Assembly (NCBI RefSeq): GCF_003097615.1
Contig: NZ_QCZG01000003.1
Coordinates: 62,001 to 126,000, forward strand
Direction of reading: 5' to 3'
DNA length: 64,000 nucleotides
DNA from: Pueribacillus theae
GTDB taxonomy: Bacteria; Bacillota; Bacilli; Bacillales; UBA6769
Below the pieces are notes generated by a model that saw only the letters and a program-made list of their open reading frames with translations, did not search any database and had not been told where the DNA came from. The position numbers were made by a program, and so were the translations under genes. Numbering within the stretch: the first letter of the stretch is position 1; the number at the start of each line of letters is the position of its first letter. Below, piece after piece: positions 16,375 through 25,156 of this stretch.

Positions 16375-17799
16375 CTAGTCCTCCTTATCCAACAGAAATT
16401 TAACATGAACCGAAGTACCTTTATCTGTTCGCTCGATTTCAAATTGACCAGATAAATCATGTTCAATCAACATCTTTACAATGTTTAATCCTATTGAAGG
16501 TTCCGACGATGGTAAATATCCTATTCCATTATCGTTGACTTGAAATTGAACAATATTATTTCTATGCTCAAAAATTACTTCAATTTCTCCACCTTGCAAT
16601 CCTTTAAAAGCATGTTTAATACAGTTTTGAATTAATTCATTTATAACTAAGGCCACAGTAACAGCTGCTTGGGAATGTATTAACAACTTCGTTCCCTTAT
16701 AAGTGATTCCGATACTTTTATCCTCATTGACTTCACTATATACAAGCATATCTCCAATTTTTTTTATTAAACTATAAATATCAACTTCATCCACATTCGA
16801 GCTAGATAAAATAATCTCGTAAACTGATGAAATACTTAAAATACGATTAAGACTTTCTAGAAAGTAACTTTTACTTTCAACGGGTACACTTTTCATTTGC
16901 AAGCGTAATAAACTTGCTACTGTCTGTAGATTGTTTTTTACTCTATGATGAATTTCTCTAATCGCAACCGACTTTACGATTAGCTCCCGTTCTTTTTCTC
17001 TTAATTCTGTTAAGTCTCTAAATATTAGCAAAATACCATTGAGTTCTCCATCTTTTTTTAAGTTTAACTTTTTTACTTCAAAAACTTTTTTAGAAATAAT
17101 GACTTCCTTCATCAACACTTCTTCTGGAGCAAATATAATGTCTTCTACACAATGAAAATAGTCTTTAATTAAAGTATCTACTTTGCATTCTAAATTACAA
17201 ACTTCACTGACCAGATTCATTGCAGCTGGATTATAATAAAGAAGGTTTCCATTATGCGGTTCGACAAAAAAGAGTGCTTCGTCCATTACTTCTGGAATAA
17301 TTGGACGATTTTCTGTTAAACCAATTAAGATTTCACTTAAGGTTTCTGTTGTTTTAGAAAATGCTTTTAATTCATTCTGATACTGAAGTTTTTCACTTAT
17401 ATCTTTCTCCATAATCAGTGCACCGATGACTTTATCATTCAATCCTTTGATAGGTACCACACTCTGCTCTACTGCTTTGCCTTCCTGTGTGATTGCCCGA
17501 TTTAAAAACATATGTTTTCCTGTTCTTAAAGTAAAAAAAACCGCAGGTTCAAATGCTTCGTAGGCCATCTTTCCAACAACCGGCTCTTTATAAACGGATT
17601 TTGCTGTACTTGGAGATGCTTCAGCAACGACAATTGCATGCCTTCCTTCTATAGTAGGGCAGTCAACAAAAATATTCGCCTTAGATAAATCAGCAATTAT
17701 TTGTAAGTTCTTTATCACTTCATAAAGTTTTTCTATGTCTTCTTTAGTCAAATTAGTATGTTTATGACACAATGATTCAACTTTCTGTCTCTTAATCAT
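16375..17799 (-). CDS. eutW: EutW sensor histidine kinase
   Basis: A 474-residue soluble sensor kinase that phosphorylates EutV in response to ethanolamine. No membrane segment is present. The N-terminal part reads as a sensor (ADLSKANIFVDCPTIEGRHA), with a PAS-like region in the middle. The dimerisation box is of the HisKA_2 type, REIHHRVKNNLQTVASLLRL, with the phospho-histidine in the HH pair. The ATPase domain has NELIQNCIKHAF and DNGIGYLP. Start by TTAGGAG. First gene of the regulatory segment; its promoter should be in the 380 bases before the IS element. Confidence 0.94.
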   Translation of the reverse strand: MIKRQKVESLCHKHTNLTKEDIEKLYEVIKNLQIIADLSKANIFVDCPTIEGRHAIVVAEASPSTAKSVYKEPVVGKMAYEAFEPAVFFTLRTGKHMFLNRAITQEGKAVEQSVVPIKGLNDKVIGALIMEKDISEKLQYQNELKAFSKTTETLSEILIGLTENRPIIPEVMDEALFFVEPHNGNLLYYNPAAMNLVSEVCNLECKVDTLIKDYFHCVEDIIFAPEEVLMKEVIISKKVFEVKKLNLKKDGELNGILLIFRDLTELREKERELIVKSVAIREIHHRVKNNLQTVASLLRLQMKSVPVESKSYFLESLNRILSISSVYEIILSSSNVDEVDIYSLIKKIGDMLVYSEVNEDKSIGITYKGTKLLIHSQAAVTVALVINELIQNCIKHAFKGLQGGEIEVIFEHRNNIVQFQVNDNGIGYLPSSEPSIGLNIVKMLIEHDLSGQFEIERTDKGTSVHVKFLLDKED

Positions 17800-18181
17800 C
17801 TGTATTCTCCTAATTCTGCCCTTTTATGATAAGAAATTACAATGAATATCGTTTTTAGAACGTTTCACTAGTAATTTTTTTCTTTGAATTTTGGTTATTG
17901 AATTGTTTTTTGTTTACTAAACAGAATCATAACGAACAGCGCAAAAGAAATAATGAAGGAGCATTAAGGCAGGATTTCTATTAATATTGTAATCTGCTGT
18001 TCGTAAGCATAACGAGTATTAGTGTTCCTATTTGAAAGGAGGTCAATAACTAGAAAAAGTAATTATAATAAGGTAGAATGATTTCATAACCTCATAATAA
18101 AGATTATCTAGGTGAGTCGATTTCATAGTTTCATATTTTAAAGAAAAACACAGACCTGCAGATGATGTTAGTATAGTTCCG
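17800..18181. other. Intergenic region upstream of eutW, up to the IS end
   Basis: About 380 AT-rich bases that must carry the eutW promoter; no clear sigma-A boxes were found. An inverted repeat with arms at 17930-17940 and 17996-18006 (core CGAACAGC/GCTGTTCG, 10 of 11 pairing) lies in it. A GAAAGGAGG sequence near 18038 on the plus strand leads only to a few codons before a stop, possibly a relic of a gene cut by the IS. Confidence 0.3.
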
Positions 18182-18233
18182 TGGACACATCTTAGTTAAG
18201 TCATTACAATCGGTAATAAAGGAGATGTGTCCG

Positions 18234-18515
18234 ATGAAATCTCAAAATACAGGTAAAAAATTCAACGATGATTTTAAGAAAATGATTGTCAACCTTTATC
18301 ATTCTGGTAGTTCAACGGTTAAAGAATTAAGCAGCGAATATGGTGTTTCGGAAGTAACCATTTATAAATGGATAAAAGCATATACTTCTGTAACTAGTGA
18401 ATCCGATAAGCCAGTCACACAAAAGGAAATTGCAGATATCCAAAAAGAAAACCTTCGCCTTAAACAGGAGCTAGAGATATTAAAAAAGGCTATGACCATA
18501 TTCGCGAAAAAGTAA
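18234..18515 (+). CDS. IS3-family OrfA (helix-turn-helix transposase subunit)
   Basis: A reading frame of 93-96 residues with the OrfA helix-turn-helix (FNDDFKKMIVNLYHSGS, then LSSEYGVSEVTIYKWIKAY) and a C-terminal leucine zipper (IQKENLRLKQELEILKKAM). The ATG at 18234 follows GGAGATG; an in-frame ATG lies three codons upstream. The slippery heptamer AAAAAAG at 18482-18488 near its end is the usual site for -1 frameshifting into OrfB. The gene looks intact. Confidence 0.85.
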   Translation: MKSQNTGKKFNDDFKKMIVNLYHSGSSTVKELSSEYGVSEVTIYKWIKAYTSVTSESDKPVTQKEIADIQKENLRLKQELEILKKAMTIFAKK

Positions 18516-19383
18516 ATGAAACCGAACTGTCTAATTTTATTAAGGGGCATAAAAAAGAATACCCTATCAAAACGATGTGTCACGTGCTAGAGATGCCGAG
18601 AAGCACTTACTACCAGTCACTAAATAAAACAATTTCAAACCGTGAACAAAAAAACCAAGAGTTAACGAAAAGAATGAAAGAAATCCACCTAGAAAGTAAG
18701 GAACGCTATGGCGCACCCACCATATTCTTTGTGAAGAAGGCTACAAAGTAAGTATCAAGCGTGTTCAAAGGTTAATGAGAGAAGCTGGGATTCGTTCGAT
18801 CACAAAGAAAAAGTTTCGACCAACACCAAGCAAAGAAAATGTGATTGAACGTGACAACATTGTAAAAAGAGACTTCTCCACAACGACCATCAATGAAAAA
18901 TGGGTGGCAGATATTACGTATATCCACACAATAAAAGACGGCTGGTGCTATTTAGCTTCTGTGATGGATCTTCATTCAAAGAAAATCGTTGGTTATTCCT
19001 TTTCACGTTCCATGACAACAGACTTGGTTGAAAGAGCTCTTGAGAATGCATATTACACTCAGCAACCGCAAAAAGGTTTGATTCTTCATACCGATTTAGG
19101 CTCTCAATATACAAGTGACACATTTGCAGGACGTACGAAGACGTTTCACATGATTCAATCCTTTAGCCGCAAAGGCTGCCCGTACGACAATGCCTGTATA
19201 GAATCATTTCATGCCATATTAAAGAAAGAAGAAGTAAATCATGTAAAGTACCTAGACTATGAATCTGCAAATATGGCGCTATTCCAATTTATCGAAGGCT
19301 GGTATAACCGAAAAAGAATCCATAGCTACCTTGGTTACAAAACGCCTCAGGAGATTGAAGAACTTACTAGGGTAGCAGCATAA
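18489..19383 (+). pseudogene. IS3-family OrfB transposase, frameshifted
   Basis: Read in the -1 frame after the slippery site, the protein goes EKVNETELSNFIKGHKKEYP to ERYGAP, then loses frame near 18715-18722, where about eight bases appear to be missing compared with the expected KIHHIL segment. The remainder (HHILCEEGYKV, RVQRLMREAGIR) continues in another frame to 19383 and keeps the DDE residues: WVADITYI, LHTDLGSQY and ACIESFHAILKKE. The break makes the transposase non-functional. The reading frame from 18775 is its 3' portion, not a separate gene. Confidence 0.85.
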
Positions 19384-19405
19384 AGCAATACAAGTTTTGA
19401 CGCAC

Positions 19406-19514
19406 GGCTTTACATGGAGAGGTGAGCGTGGTAGGCTTTCTGCTTTGCGAAAAGAGTTTACCTAGCTTTCGCCTTTCGCAAATCACCACCCTCATAGAGG
19501 CTCCATGTCAAGCC
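19406..19514. repeat. Nested hairpin in the 3' non-coding part of the IS
   Basis: Outer arms 19406-19419 and 19501-19514 pair at 13 of 14 positions; an inner stem TTTGCGAAA (19444-19452) pairs with TTTCGCAAA (19474-19482). It starts just after the transposase stop and lies inside the terminal repeats. Confidence 0.6.
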
Positions 19515-19571
19515 ACTTGGCCAGCCTCAAAATCTGGAAAAAGCTGACTAAACTTAACTTCTTTGTGTCCA

Positions 19572-20300
19572 AAATATTGACTCAGATCCAAGAGTTTTAC
19601 TTTTTATTAAATTTTGGGTTTTAAGCAGCTTGTTGTTGACATAACATGGCATTGATACGATCGGCAGCGAATTTTACATTTTGGGGAAGACTCCTTTTTT
19701 GGTGTCTCAAAAGCCTTGAAGCTCTAAGGATTTAATTTATGAAATTGATTCAAGTAAAAAGTTTTTCAATGTTCTTAGTTACCTACATTTATAATTTTAT
19801 TTAAAAACAACCTTACAATTCATTTTGCGAACTAATATTTGGCTTTCATGAGAAAGAGAATTATTATAGCTTATATATTGAATAATTATACGATAGGTAT
19901 AATTTTGAGTATTTATATTATTTTTTAGAAATACATTTTTTATCTAATCATTTAAAGCGTTTATATTTTAAATAAATCATTTTTTATTATGACTAAAGCT
20001 ATCTAACTTCTTTGGACAATTTGTTTTTCATAGGGTTTTCTTTCCTTTGTGTTTAAATGTCCAAACATAACTAACAAAAAAGCTCCTCGTTTTCATTTTT
20101 CAGTTATAATCCTGCCACAATACATCAAATTTATGAATCAGATTCTCTTGCCTCCTTAGATTTTTACTTTGACAATTTCAAAAAACAAAAGGTACCAAAT
20201 TAACAAAGATAATTAACAAGTTTTTTCTTTTCTCCTAAAAGCGAATTGGTGTGGTTCTTCTTCATAATGGTGAATCTTTATCTTGACCGAGGTATAAGGT
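19572..20300. other. AT-rich gap with a transposase-like C-terminal relic
   Basis: No intact gene. On the minus strand, codons from about 19729 to a stop at 19621 read like a protein end (KRSLPQNVKFAADRINAM), protein-like and reminiscent of a transposase C-terminus, but with a stop directly before it. The rest is AT-rich with nothing recognised. Confidence 0.3.
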
Positions 20301-20334
20301 AGAATAGTGATTTTCTTAAGAAAATCACTATTCT
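20301..20334. repeat. Perfect 34-bp palindrome overlapping an SDR stop codon
   Basis: Both 17-base arms match perfectly and meet at AAGCTT-like centre TTAA; the arms begin AGAATAGTGATTTT. It contains the stop codon of the SDR gene (20328-20330) and a second stop directly after it. It may act as a transcript-end hairpin, though no T-tract follows. Confidence 0.75.
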
Positions 20335-21104
20335 TCTTGTTCCCATACTGATTGCCCAGCTGAGACCCCACCATCTAGTACAAATTCTGAACCTGTTATA
20401 TAGGATGCCTCATCTGATACTAAATAAAGCACCATGTTTGCAACTTCTAATGTGTTTCCTAATCGTTTTAGTGGAACAAAATTAGCTTGATCTTCAGGCT
20501 CCTTATTTGCTACTTTTGCAGCGTATTCAATCATCTGTGTTTTAATATAACCAGGATGAATAGAGTTAACACGAATATTGTAAGGTGCAAATTCCATGGC
20601 TGCATCTTTAGTCATAATTCGTACTGCACCTTTACTGGCTCCATATAATGTTAGACCCGTTGCCCCAAAAAGACCAGCATTTGAAGAAGCGTTAATAACA
20701 ACCCCTCCCTTATTCTCTATCATTATTGGAATAACATGCTTCATTCCTAAGAAGGTACCAGTTACATTTACGTTCATTAAATGGTTCCATTCTTCAATTG
20801 TGGTTTCAAGTAGAGGCTTTATAATAAACAATCCAGCATTATTAAAAAGTATATCAATTGTTCCAAAAGTGGATAGGGCTTTATTTATTACACTTTTCCA
20901 GTTGTCATCATTGCTCACATCATGTTGAATAAAAATTGCATCTCCACCTTGATTGTTTATTTCATTTACAGTTTGTTTACCACTTTTTTCATTGATATCC
21001 GTTCCTACAATACTTGCTCCTTCTTTAGATAACAATAAAGCTGTAGTTTTTCCAATTCCATTCCCATTTCCAGTAATAAGAGCAACCTTATTCTTAAGTT
21101 TCAT
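20328..21104 (-). CDS. Short-chain dehydrogenase/reductase (SDR)
   Basis: A 258-residue classical SDR. The NAD(P)-binding loop is GNGNGIGK (13-20), followed by D36-type acidic residue in VGTDINEKSG favouring NAD; NNAG lies near 89, the catalytic serine in VINASSNAG and the YxxxK in YGASKG near 155. C-terminal SYITGSEFVLDGG is typical. Start by TTGGAGG. A second SDR and a ribose-type ABC importer lie upstream in the same direction, so it probably oxidises a sugar or polyol taken up by that importer. The substrate is unknown. Confidence 0.9.
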   Translation of the reverse strand: MKLKNKVALITGNGNGIGKTTALLLSKEGASIVGTDINEKSGKQTVNEINNQGGDAIFIQHDVSNDDNWKSVINKALSTFGTIDILFNNAGLFIIKPLLETTIEEWNHLMNVNVTGTFLGMKHVIPIMIENKGGVVINASSNAGLFGATGLTLYGASKGAVRIMTKDAAMEFAPYNIRVNSIHPGYIKTQMIEYAAKVANKEPEDQANFVPLKRLGNTLEVANMVLYLVSDEASYITGSEFVLDGGVSAGQSVWEQEE

Positions 21105-21583
21105 AGAATACCTCCAAGTTTACTTTAGACTCTTCGTCATTTGATGTTGATTACAATCCAAATTTCTGACTTACTCCTCTGTCCTTTTATTACTCTTGTT
21201 CTTCAAGTTGTACCCAGTAAAAATATGTTGTACTTAAAAAAAGGAACCTAAGATTTTACTGGATTAAATTTCCCTGACTTAAATAGAACTAGGTCAACAT
21301 ATATGCACAGGAAAATATTTTTGTACAAACTGTAACAACAGTGATTGGAGAACCAATTAGAAATTATATAGCTATCCAACCCATTAAAAAGAGCGATATA
21401 TTCAAGATTGAAAACTGAGTTTTTGAACTTTGAGATGACTTTATTAGTCAATATTTATCTCCAAATCCACCTGCTTTAGCAGGTGGTCGTTAAAGAAAAT
21501 AGTAGTCGATGTAGTTGCAAATCCATGAAATATTACCGAAAAGATTAAATTTATTTCTTCCTAGTTTCTTAGTAGCACAACTT
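21105..21583. other. Gap between the SDR genes
   Basis: Nearly 480 bases without a supported gene. A hairpin with 8-bp arms CCACCTGC and GCAGGTGG at 21467-21486 resembles the end hairpins of IS200/IS605 elements. A 67-codon frame at 21248-21451 has no ribosome site and no family resemblance. Confidence 0.3.
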
Positions 21584-22336
21584 CTAGTGAGCAATCCACC
21601 CACCATCAATAACTAGTTCCGAACCTGTTATAAAAGTAGATTCATCGGAAGCTAAAAATAGCGCCCCATATGCTACATCTTCTGGTTTTCCTAATCTGGG
21701 CCATGGTGTAACATCTTTTAACCAATTCAATGTTTCTTCATCGGCATATAAATCTTCTGTCATAGCTGTTTCTATAATCCCTGGATGGATCGAATTTACC
21801 CGAATGAGATCTTTAGCAAAATCCATTGCTGCTGTCTTGGTTAATACACGAATAGCCCCTTTTGAAGCATGGTAAGCCGCGTAACCCTTAACCCCGATAA
21901 TACCGTAAACGGATGAAACATTTATTATTGAACCACCACCTACTTTTCGTATCTCGGGAACAGTATATTTCATACCTAAAAATACACTTCGCGAATTAAC
22001 CGCTTGAACTTTATCCCACTCCTCAACAGTCTCTTCTTCAACATTTTTACGAGACGGAATACCAGCATTATTTATAAGAATATCGACTCGACCAAACTGT
22101 TCAATTGAAGTTTTTACAACTATCTTCCAGTCTTCCTCTAACGAAACATCATGTTGGAGAGGAAAGGCAGAACCTCCGAGATTGCTAATTTCTATCGCCG
22201 TCTTTTTTACTCCTACTTCATCAATATCTGTCACGATAACTTTTGCCCCTTCACTTGCAAACAATTTTGCTTCCGCGACTCCTTGCCCATTTGCAGCTCC
22301 TGTAATAATTGCTACTTTTCCCTCTAAACGTTTCAC
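21584..22336 (-). CDS. Short-chain dehydrogenase/reductase (SDR)
   Basis: A classical SDR of about 250 residues: nucleotide loop GAANGQGVAEA, acidic NAD determinant in VTDIDEVG, NNAGIPS, catalytic serine in INVSSVYG and YHASKGA. The C-terminus STFITGSELVIDGGW is typical of glucose-1-dehydrogenase-like enzymes. Start chosen at GTG 22336, 11 bases after GGAG, giving the family start VKRLEGKVAIITG; an ATG six codons upstream is possible. It is similar to, but clearly distinct from, the SDR at 20328. It is associated with the upstream ABC importer by position only. Confidence 0.88.
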   Translation of the reverse strand: MKRLEGKVAIITGAANGQGVAEAKLFASEGAKVIVTDIDEVGVKKTAIEISNLGGSAFPLQHDVSLEEDWKIVVKTSIEQFGRVDILINNAGIPSRKNVEEETVEEWDKVQAVNSRSVFLGMKYTVPEIRKVGGGSIINVSSVYGIIGVKGYAAYHASKGAIRVLTKTAAMDFAKDLIRVNSIHPGIIETAMTEDLYADEETLNWLKDVTPWPRLGKPEDVAYGALFLASDESTFITGSELVIDGGWIAH

Positions 22337-22605
22337 ATTAATCACTTCTCCCATCTTTAAATACTTTTAAATTATACTTTTAAATTATAATACCTTCAAA
22401 CAAACTTTTCTCTATTCCTCAACAAAGATTAATGTTTAAGTTTCTATTTCTTTTACCAGACCTTAAACAATATCTCTTAAAATAAGGAATGATCTGTTGT
22501 TTTTGAATATTTTTATTTCCCATAACATACCGTTGAATTCAATTTTCTATTGAATGGGTCTGTCTAGTAAGAGGAAAAATTAAAAGTAAAATATATTATT
22601 AAAAA

Positions 22606-23595
22606 TTATTTGTTTATTTTAGAACGAGCATAATAGTCAAACATAACAGCACCTATGATAATGATTCCTTTAAAAATAGATTGCCAATAAGGACTAAGTG
22701 AGAGACTATCAAACACATTGGAAATCATGATCAAAATACTCCCACCTATTACAGTTCGCCAAATTGCTCCCTGTCCACCACTGAGAGAAGTCCCCCCAAT
22801 AACAACTGCTGCTATAACATCAAGGACGATAAGATCACCAATGTTGGCCTGACCTTGTCCAAGTCTCGAAGCAATTACTAACCCACTAACGGAAGCACAT
22901 AATCCACATAACCCATATGCGCTTGATGTAAGCCAATTAACTCTGAGACCCGATAGTCTACTTGCTTCTTGATTACCCCCAATAGCGTATAATGAACGTC
23001 CATATGTTGTAAATGCCAATAGGACACCCGTAATAATATAGGCTACAAATAACAAGATAACAGATACAGGTATACTCCCTATAGCTCCAGATCCAAGCCA
23101 TCCAAATGACTCTTTCTTAACAAAGAAAGGTTGAGCATTTGAGTAGACAAGAGCAAAACCAGTAAAAATTGAACCTGTACCCAGAGTAGCCACAAATGGA
23201 GGGACACTTAATTTAGTAATTATTACTCCATTTAATAAACCAGCAGTAAATCCAAAAACTATTGTAATTAAAGCTGCTATTATCAAAGGAGTTCCATCTG
23301 CAATACTTGCAACAAGAACTGCACTTGCTGCATAAATTCCTCCAACCGACATGTCTAGCCCTCCGGTAATCAGGACAAACGTCATTCCAATACTCATGAT
23401 TCCAATAATTGACAATTGGCTAAACATGTTTAGAATATTATCTGTTCTAATGAATCCGGGATAAAGGATAGATGATAGGATAATTAAAAATGCAAAAGCG
23501 ATAACAACACCGTATCTAAAAAGTAGATAATTAAGATCTTTGAATCTATTAGTTGACTCAATCCTATAATCTAATTTTGTTTGTAAATCACTCAT
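22606..23595 (-). CDS. Ribose/sugar-type ABC transporter permease (RbsC-like)
   Basis: A 329-residue membrane protein with about eight to ten hydrophobic helices, of the BPD_transp_2 family (RbsC/XylH/AraH). Family blocks: GITFVLITGG-like GMTFVLITGGLDMSVGGIYA, NGVIITKLSVPPFVATLGT, and VIGGTSLSGGQGAIWRTVIG. It overlaps the ATPase gene by ATGA and is preceded by GGAGGG. It moves the substrate delivered by the lipoprotein encoded at 25157. The substrate is unknown; a sugar, polyol or nucleoside is likely. Confidence 0.92.
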   Translation of the reverse strand: MSDLQTKLDYRIESTNRFKDLNYLLFRYGVVIAFAFLIILSSILYPGFIRTDNILNMFSQLSIIGIMSIGMTFVLITGGLDMSVGGIYAASAVLVASIADGTPLIIAALITIVFGFTAGLLNGVIITKLSVPPFVATLGTGSIFTGFALVYSNAQPFFVKKESFGWLGSGAIGSIPVSVILLFVAYIITGVLLAFTTYGRSLYAIGGNQEASRLSGLRVNWLTSSAYGLCGLCASVSGLVIASRLGQGQANIGDLIVLDVIAAVVIGGTSLSGGQGAIWRTVIGGSILIMISNVFDSLSLSPYWQSIFKGIIIIGAVMFDYYARSKINK

Positions 23596-25142
23596 GTTGT
23601 CCCTCCTAAAAAATTAGCACGTAGAATATTACCTACATTAATTTCATGTTTTTCATTTAATTCTTTTACTAATCTACCTTTGGAAAAAACTAGCACCCTA
23701 TCACTAACAGCTACTACTTCTTCTAACTCTGATGAAATTACAATGATACTCATTCCCTCACTAGCTAATTGTTTAAGAATTTTAAGCACTTCAATTTTTA
23801 CCCCGATATCTATTCCACGGGTAGGTTCATCGACAATTAGTACTCTTGGATTTAAATTACAAACTTTTGATAATAAGACCTTTTGTTGATTGCCACCTGA
23901 AAGGTTTCGACATAACGTTTGAATTGGCCTATTTAAACCAAATTTCTTGCTAAATACTGTTGCTATATTTTTAGCTGAATTTGTATGATATAATCCCCAT
24001 CTTCTCACTCTTTTGAAATCAACCATGTTAATATTATCTTGACATGATAAGTCCAATACCAGTCCCTGATGTTTTCGATCTTCTGGAGCTAGGGCGATTC
24101 CAAGATTCATTGAATACCTTGGAGAACTAGGCCACTTAACTTTTTTACTATCTATCCAAAGTTCACCTGTTGAAGTTGGTTCAAGTCCGGCTAATGCTCG
24201 TACAAAAGTACTTCTTCCAGAACCTACCAGACCACCAATACCAATAATTTCTCCAGATCTAATTGAAAAACTTATATCTTTAACTGCACCTGGTACCACC
24301 ACGTTTCTTGTACGTAAAACCTCTTTACCAAAAAGATTCTGGTTATCAAAGGGTTCAGAGATAACTTGGATTAAATCATTTCCTATTTCTTTACCCAACA
24401 TTTCAGCAACTAGTTTATCCTTCGTCCAAAAATGTCCGCGTTCGGTTTTGATCTTTTCTCCATTTCTTAGAATTGTTACACTATCACTAATTTCTAATAC
24501 CTCATCTAAGTGGTGACTAACATATATAATAGTTATGCCTTTTTCACGTAGAGATTTTATCGTTTTTAATAAAGACTCACGTTCAGCTGGTGCAAGTGAG
24601 GCGGTTGGTTCGTCAAGTATTAATATATTTGCATCAAGCTGAATTCCCCTCATAATCTCTAGCATTTGCTGGTCAGCAATAGATAATCTACTTGATAATG
24701 CTGAGGGGGGGATATTTACCCCCAACAACTCACTCAGTTCATTAAAACGTTGCTGCATCTTTCTTTTAGATAAAAAGCCATTTCGACTAATATTTTGACC
24801 TAAGAATACATTATCTACTGCTGTTAAATTAGGAATAATTGTTAACTCTTGATAAATTGTTGCAATCCCCAATCTTCTAGAAGATCTGGGGTCTCCATAA
24901 TTCAATTCCTCGCCAAAAATCTTTATACACCCACTAGAAGGGGTCACCCTACCAGATAAAATCCCCAATAATGTAGATTTACCTGCTCCATTTTGACCAA
25001 CTAGTGAATGAATCTCTCCTTTAGAAATTGTAATATCTACGTTTGAAACAGCGTAAAAATTCCCATATTTTTTTGTCAATCCAGAAATATTAATGGCAAT
25101 GTCTTTAGAAGTATTATTTTTTTCTAATATGGCTCCATTCAT
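23592..25142 (-). CDS. Sugar ABC transporter ATPase with two nucleotide-binding domains (RbsA/MglA-like)
   Basis: A 516-residue protein with two ABC cassettes in tandem. First domain: Walker A GQNGAGKST, signature region SIADQQMLEIMRG and Walker B ILILDEPTAS. Second domain: degenerate Walker A GLVGSGRST, signature LSGGNQQKV and Walker B VLIVDEPTRGID. This is the usual RbsA/XylG/MglA layout, length about 500. GTGGGGAG precedes the start. It lies between the binding protein (14 bases) and the permease (ATGA overlap). Confidence 0.94.
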   Translation of the reverse strand: MNGAILEKNNTSKDIAINISGLTKKYGNFYAVSNVDITISKGEIHSLVGQNGAGKSTLLGILSGRVTPSSGCIKIFGEELNYGDPRSSRRLGIATIYQELTIIPNLTAVDNVFLGQNISRNGFLSKRKMQQRFNELSELLGVNIPPSALSSRLSIADQQMLEIMRGIQLDANILILDEPTASLAPAERESLLKTIKSLREKGITIIYVSHHLDEVLEISDSVTILRNGEKIKTERGHFWTKDKLVAEMLGKEIGNDLIQVISEPFDNQNLFGKEVLRTRNVVVPGAVKDISFSIRSGEIIGIGGLVGSGRSTFVRALAGLEPTSTGELWIDSKKVKWPSSPRYSMNLGIALAPEDRKHQGLVLDLSCQDNINMVDFKRVRRWGLYHTNSAKNIATVFSKKFGLNRPIQTLCRNLSGGNQQKVLLSKVCNLNPRVLIVDEPTRGIDIGVKIEVLKILKQLASEGMSIIVISSELEEVVAVSDRVLVFSKGRLVKELNEKHEINVGNILRANFLGGTT

Positions 25143-25156
25143 TGAAACTCCCCACC

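Larger units (their letters stand above)
18182..19571 (+). mobile_element. IS3-family insertion sequence, inactivated
   Basis: A 1390-bp element. Terminal inverted repeats: TGGACACATCTTAGTTAAGT at 18182-18201 and its counterpart ending in TGTGTCCA at 19571; both start TGGACACA and share AGTTAAGT. It has the two-frame layout of IS3 elements (orfA, then orfB in frame -1). No matching target duplication is visible (CCG left, AAA right). orfB is broken, so the copy should not move by itself. It separates the eut locus from the SDR/ABC cluster. Confidence 0.85.

Noticed and set aside
17855-17875. A catabolite-repression (cre) site upstream of eutW
   Set aside because: TGAAACGTTCTA is one base short of the consensus spacing.
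18775-19383. Separate 202-codon transposase gene
   Set aside because: It is the 3' part of the frameshifted orfB; the ATG has no ribosome site.
18179-19574. Target-site duplication of the IS3 element
   Set aside because: Flanking bases (CCG and AAA) do not match.
21248-21451. 67-codon frame between the SDR genes
   Set aside because: No ribosome site and no recognisable sequence; plus-strand reading here has short protein-like pieces but with stops.
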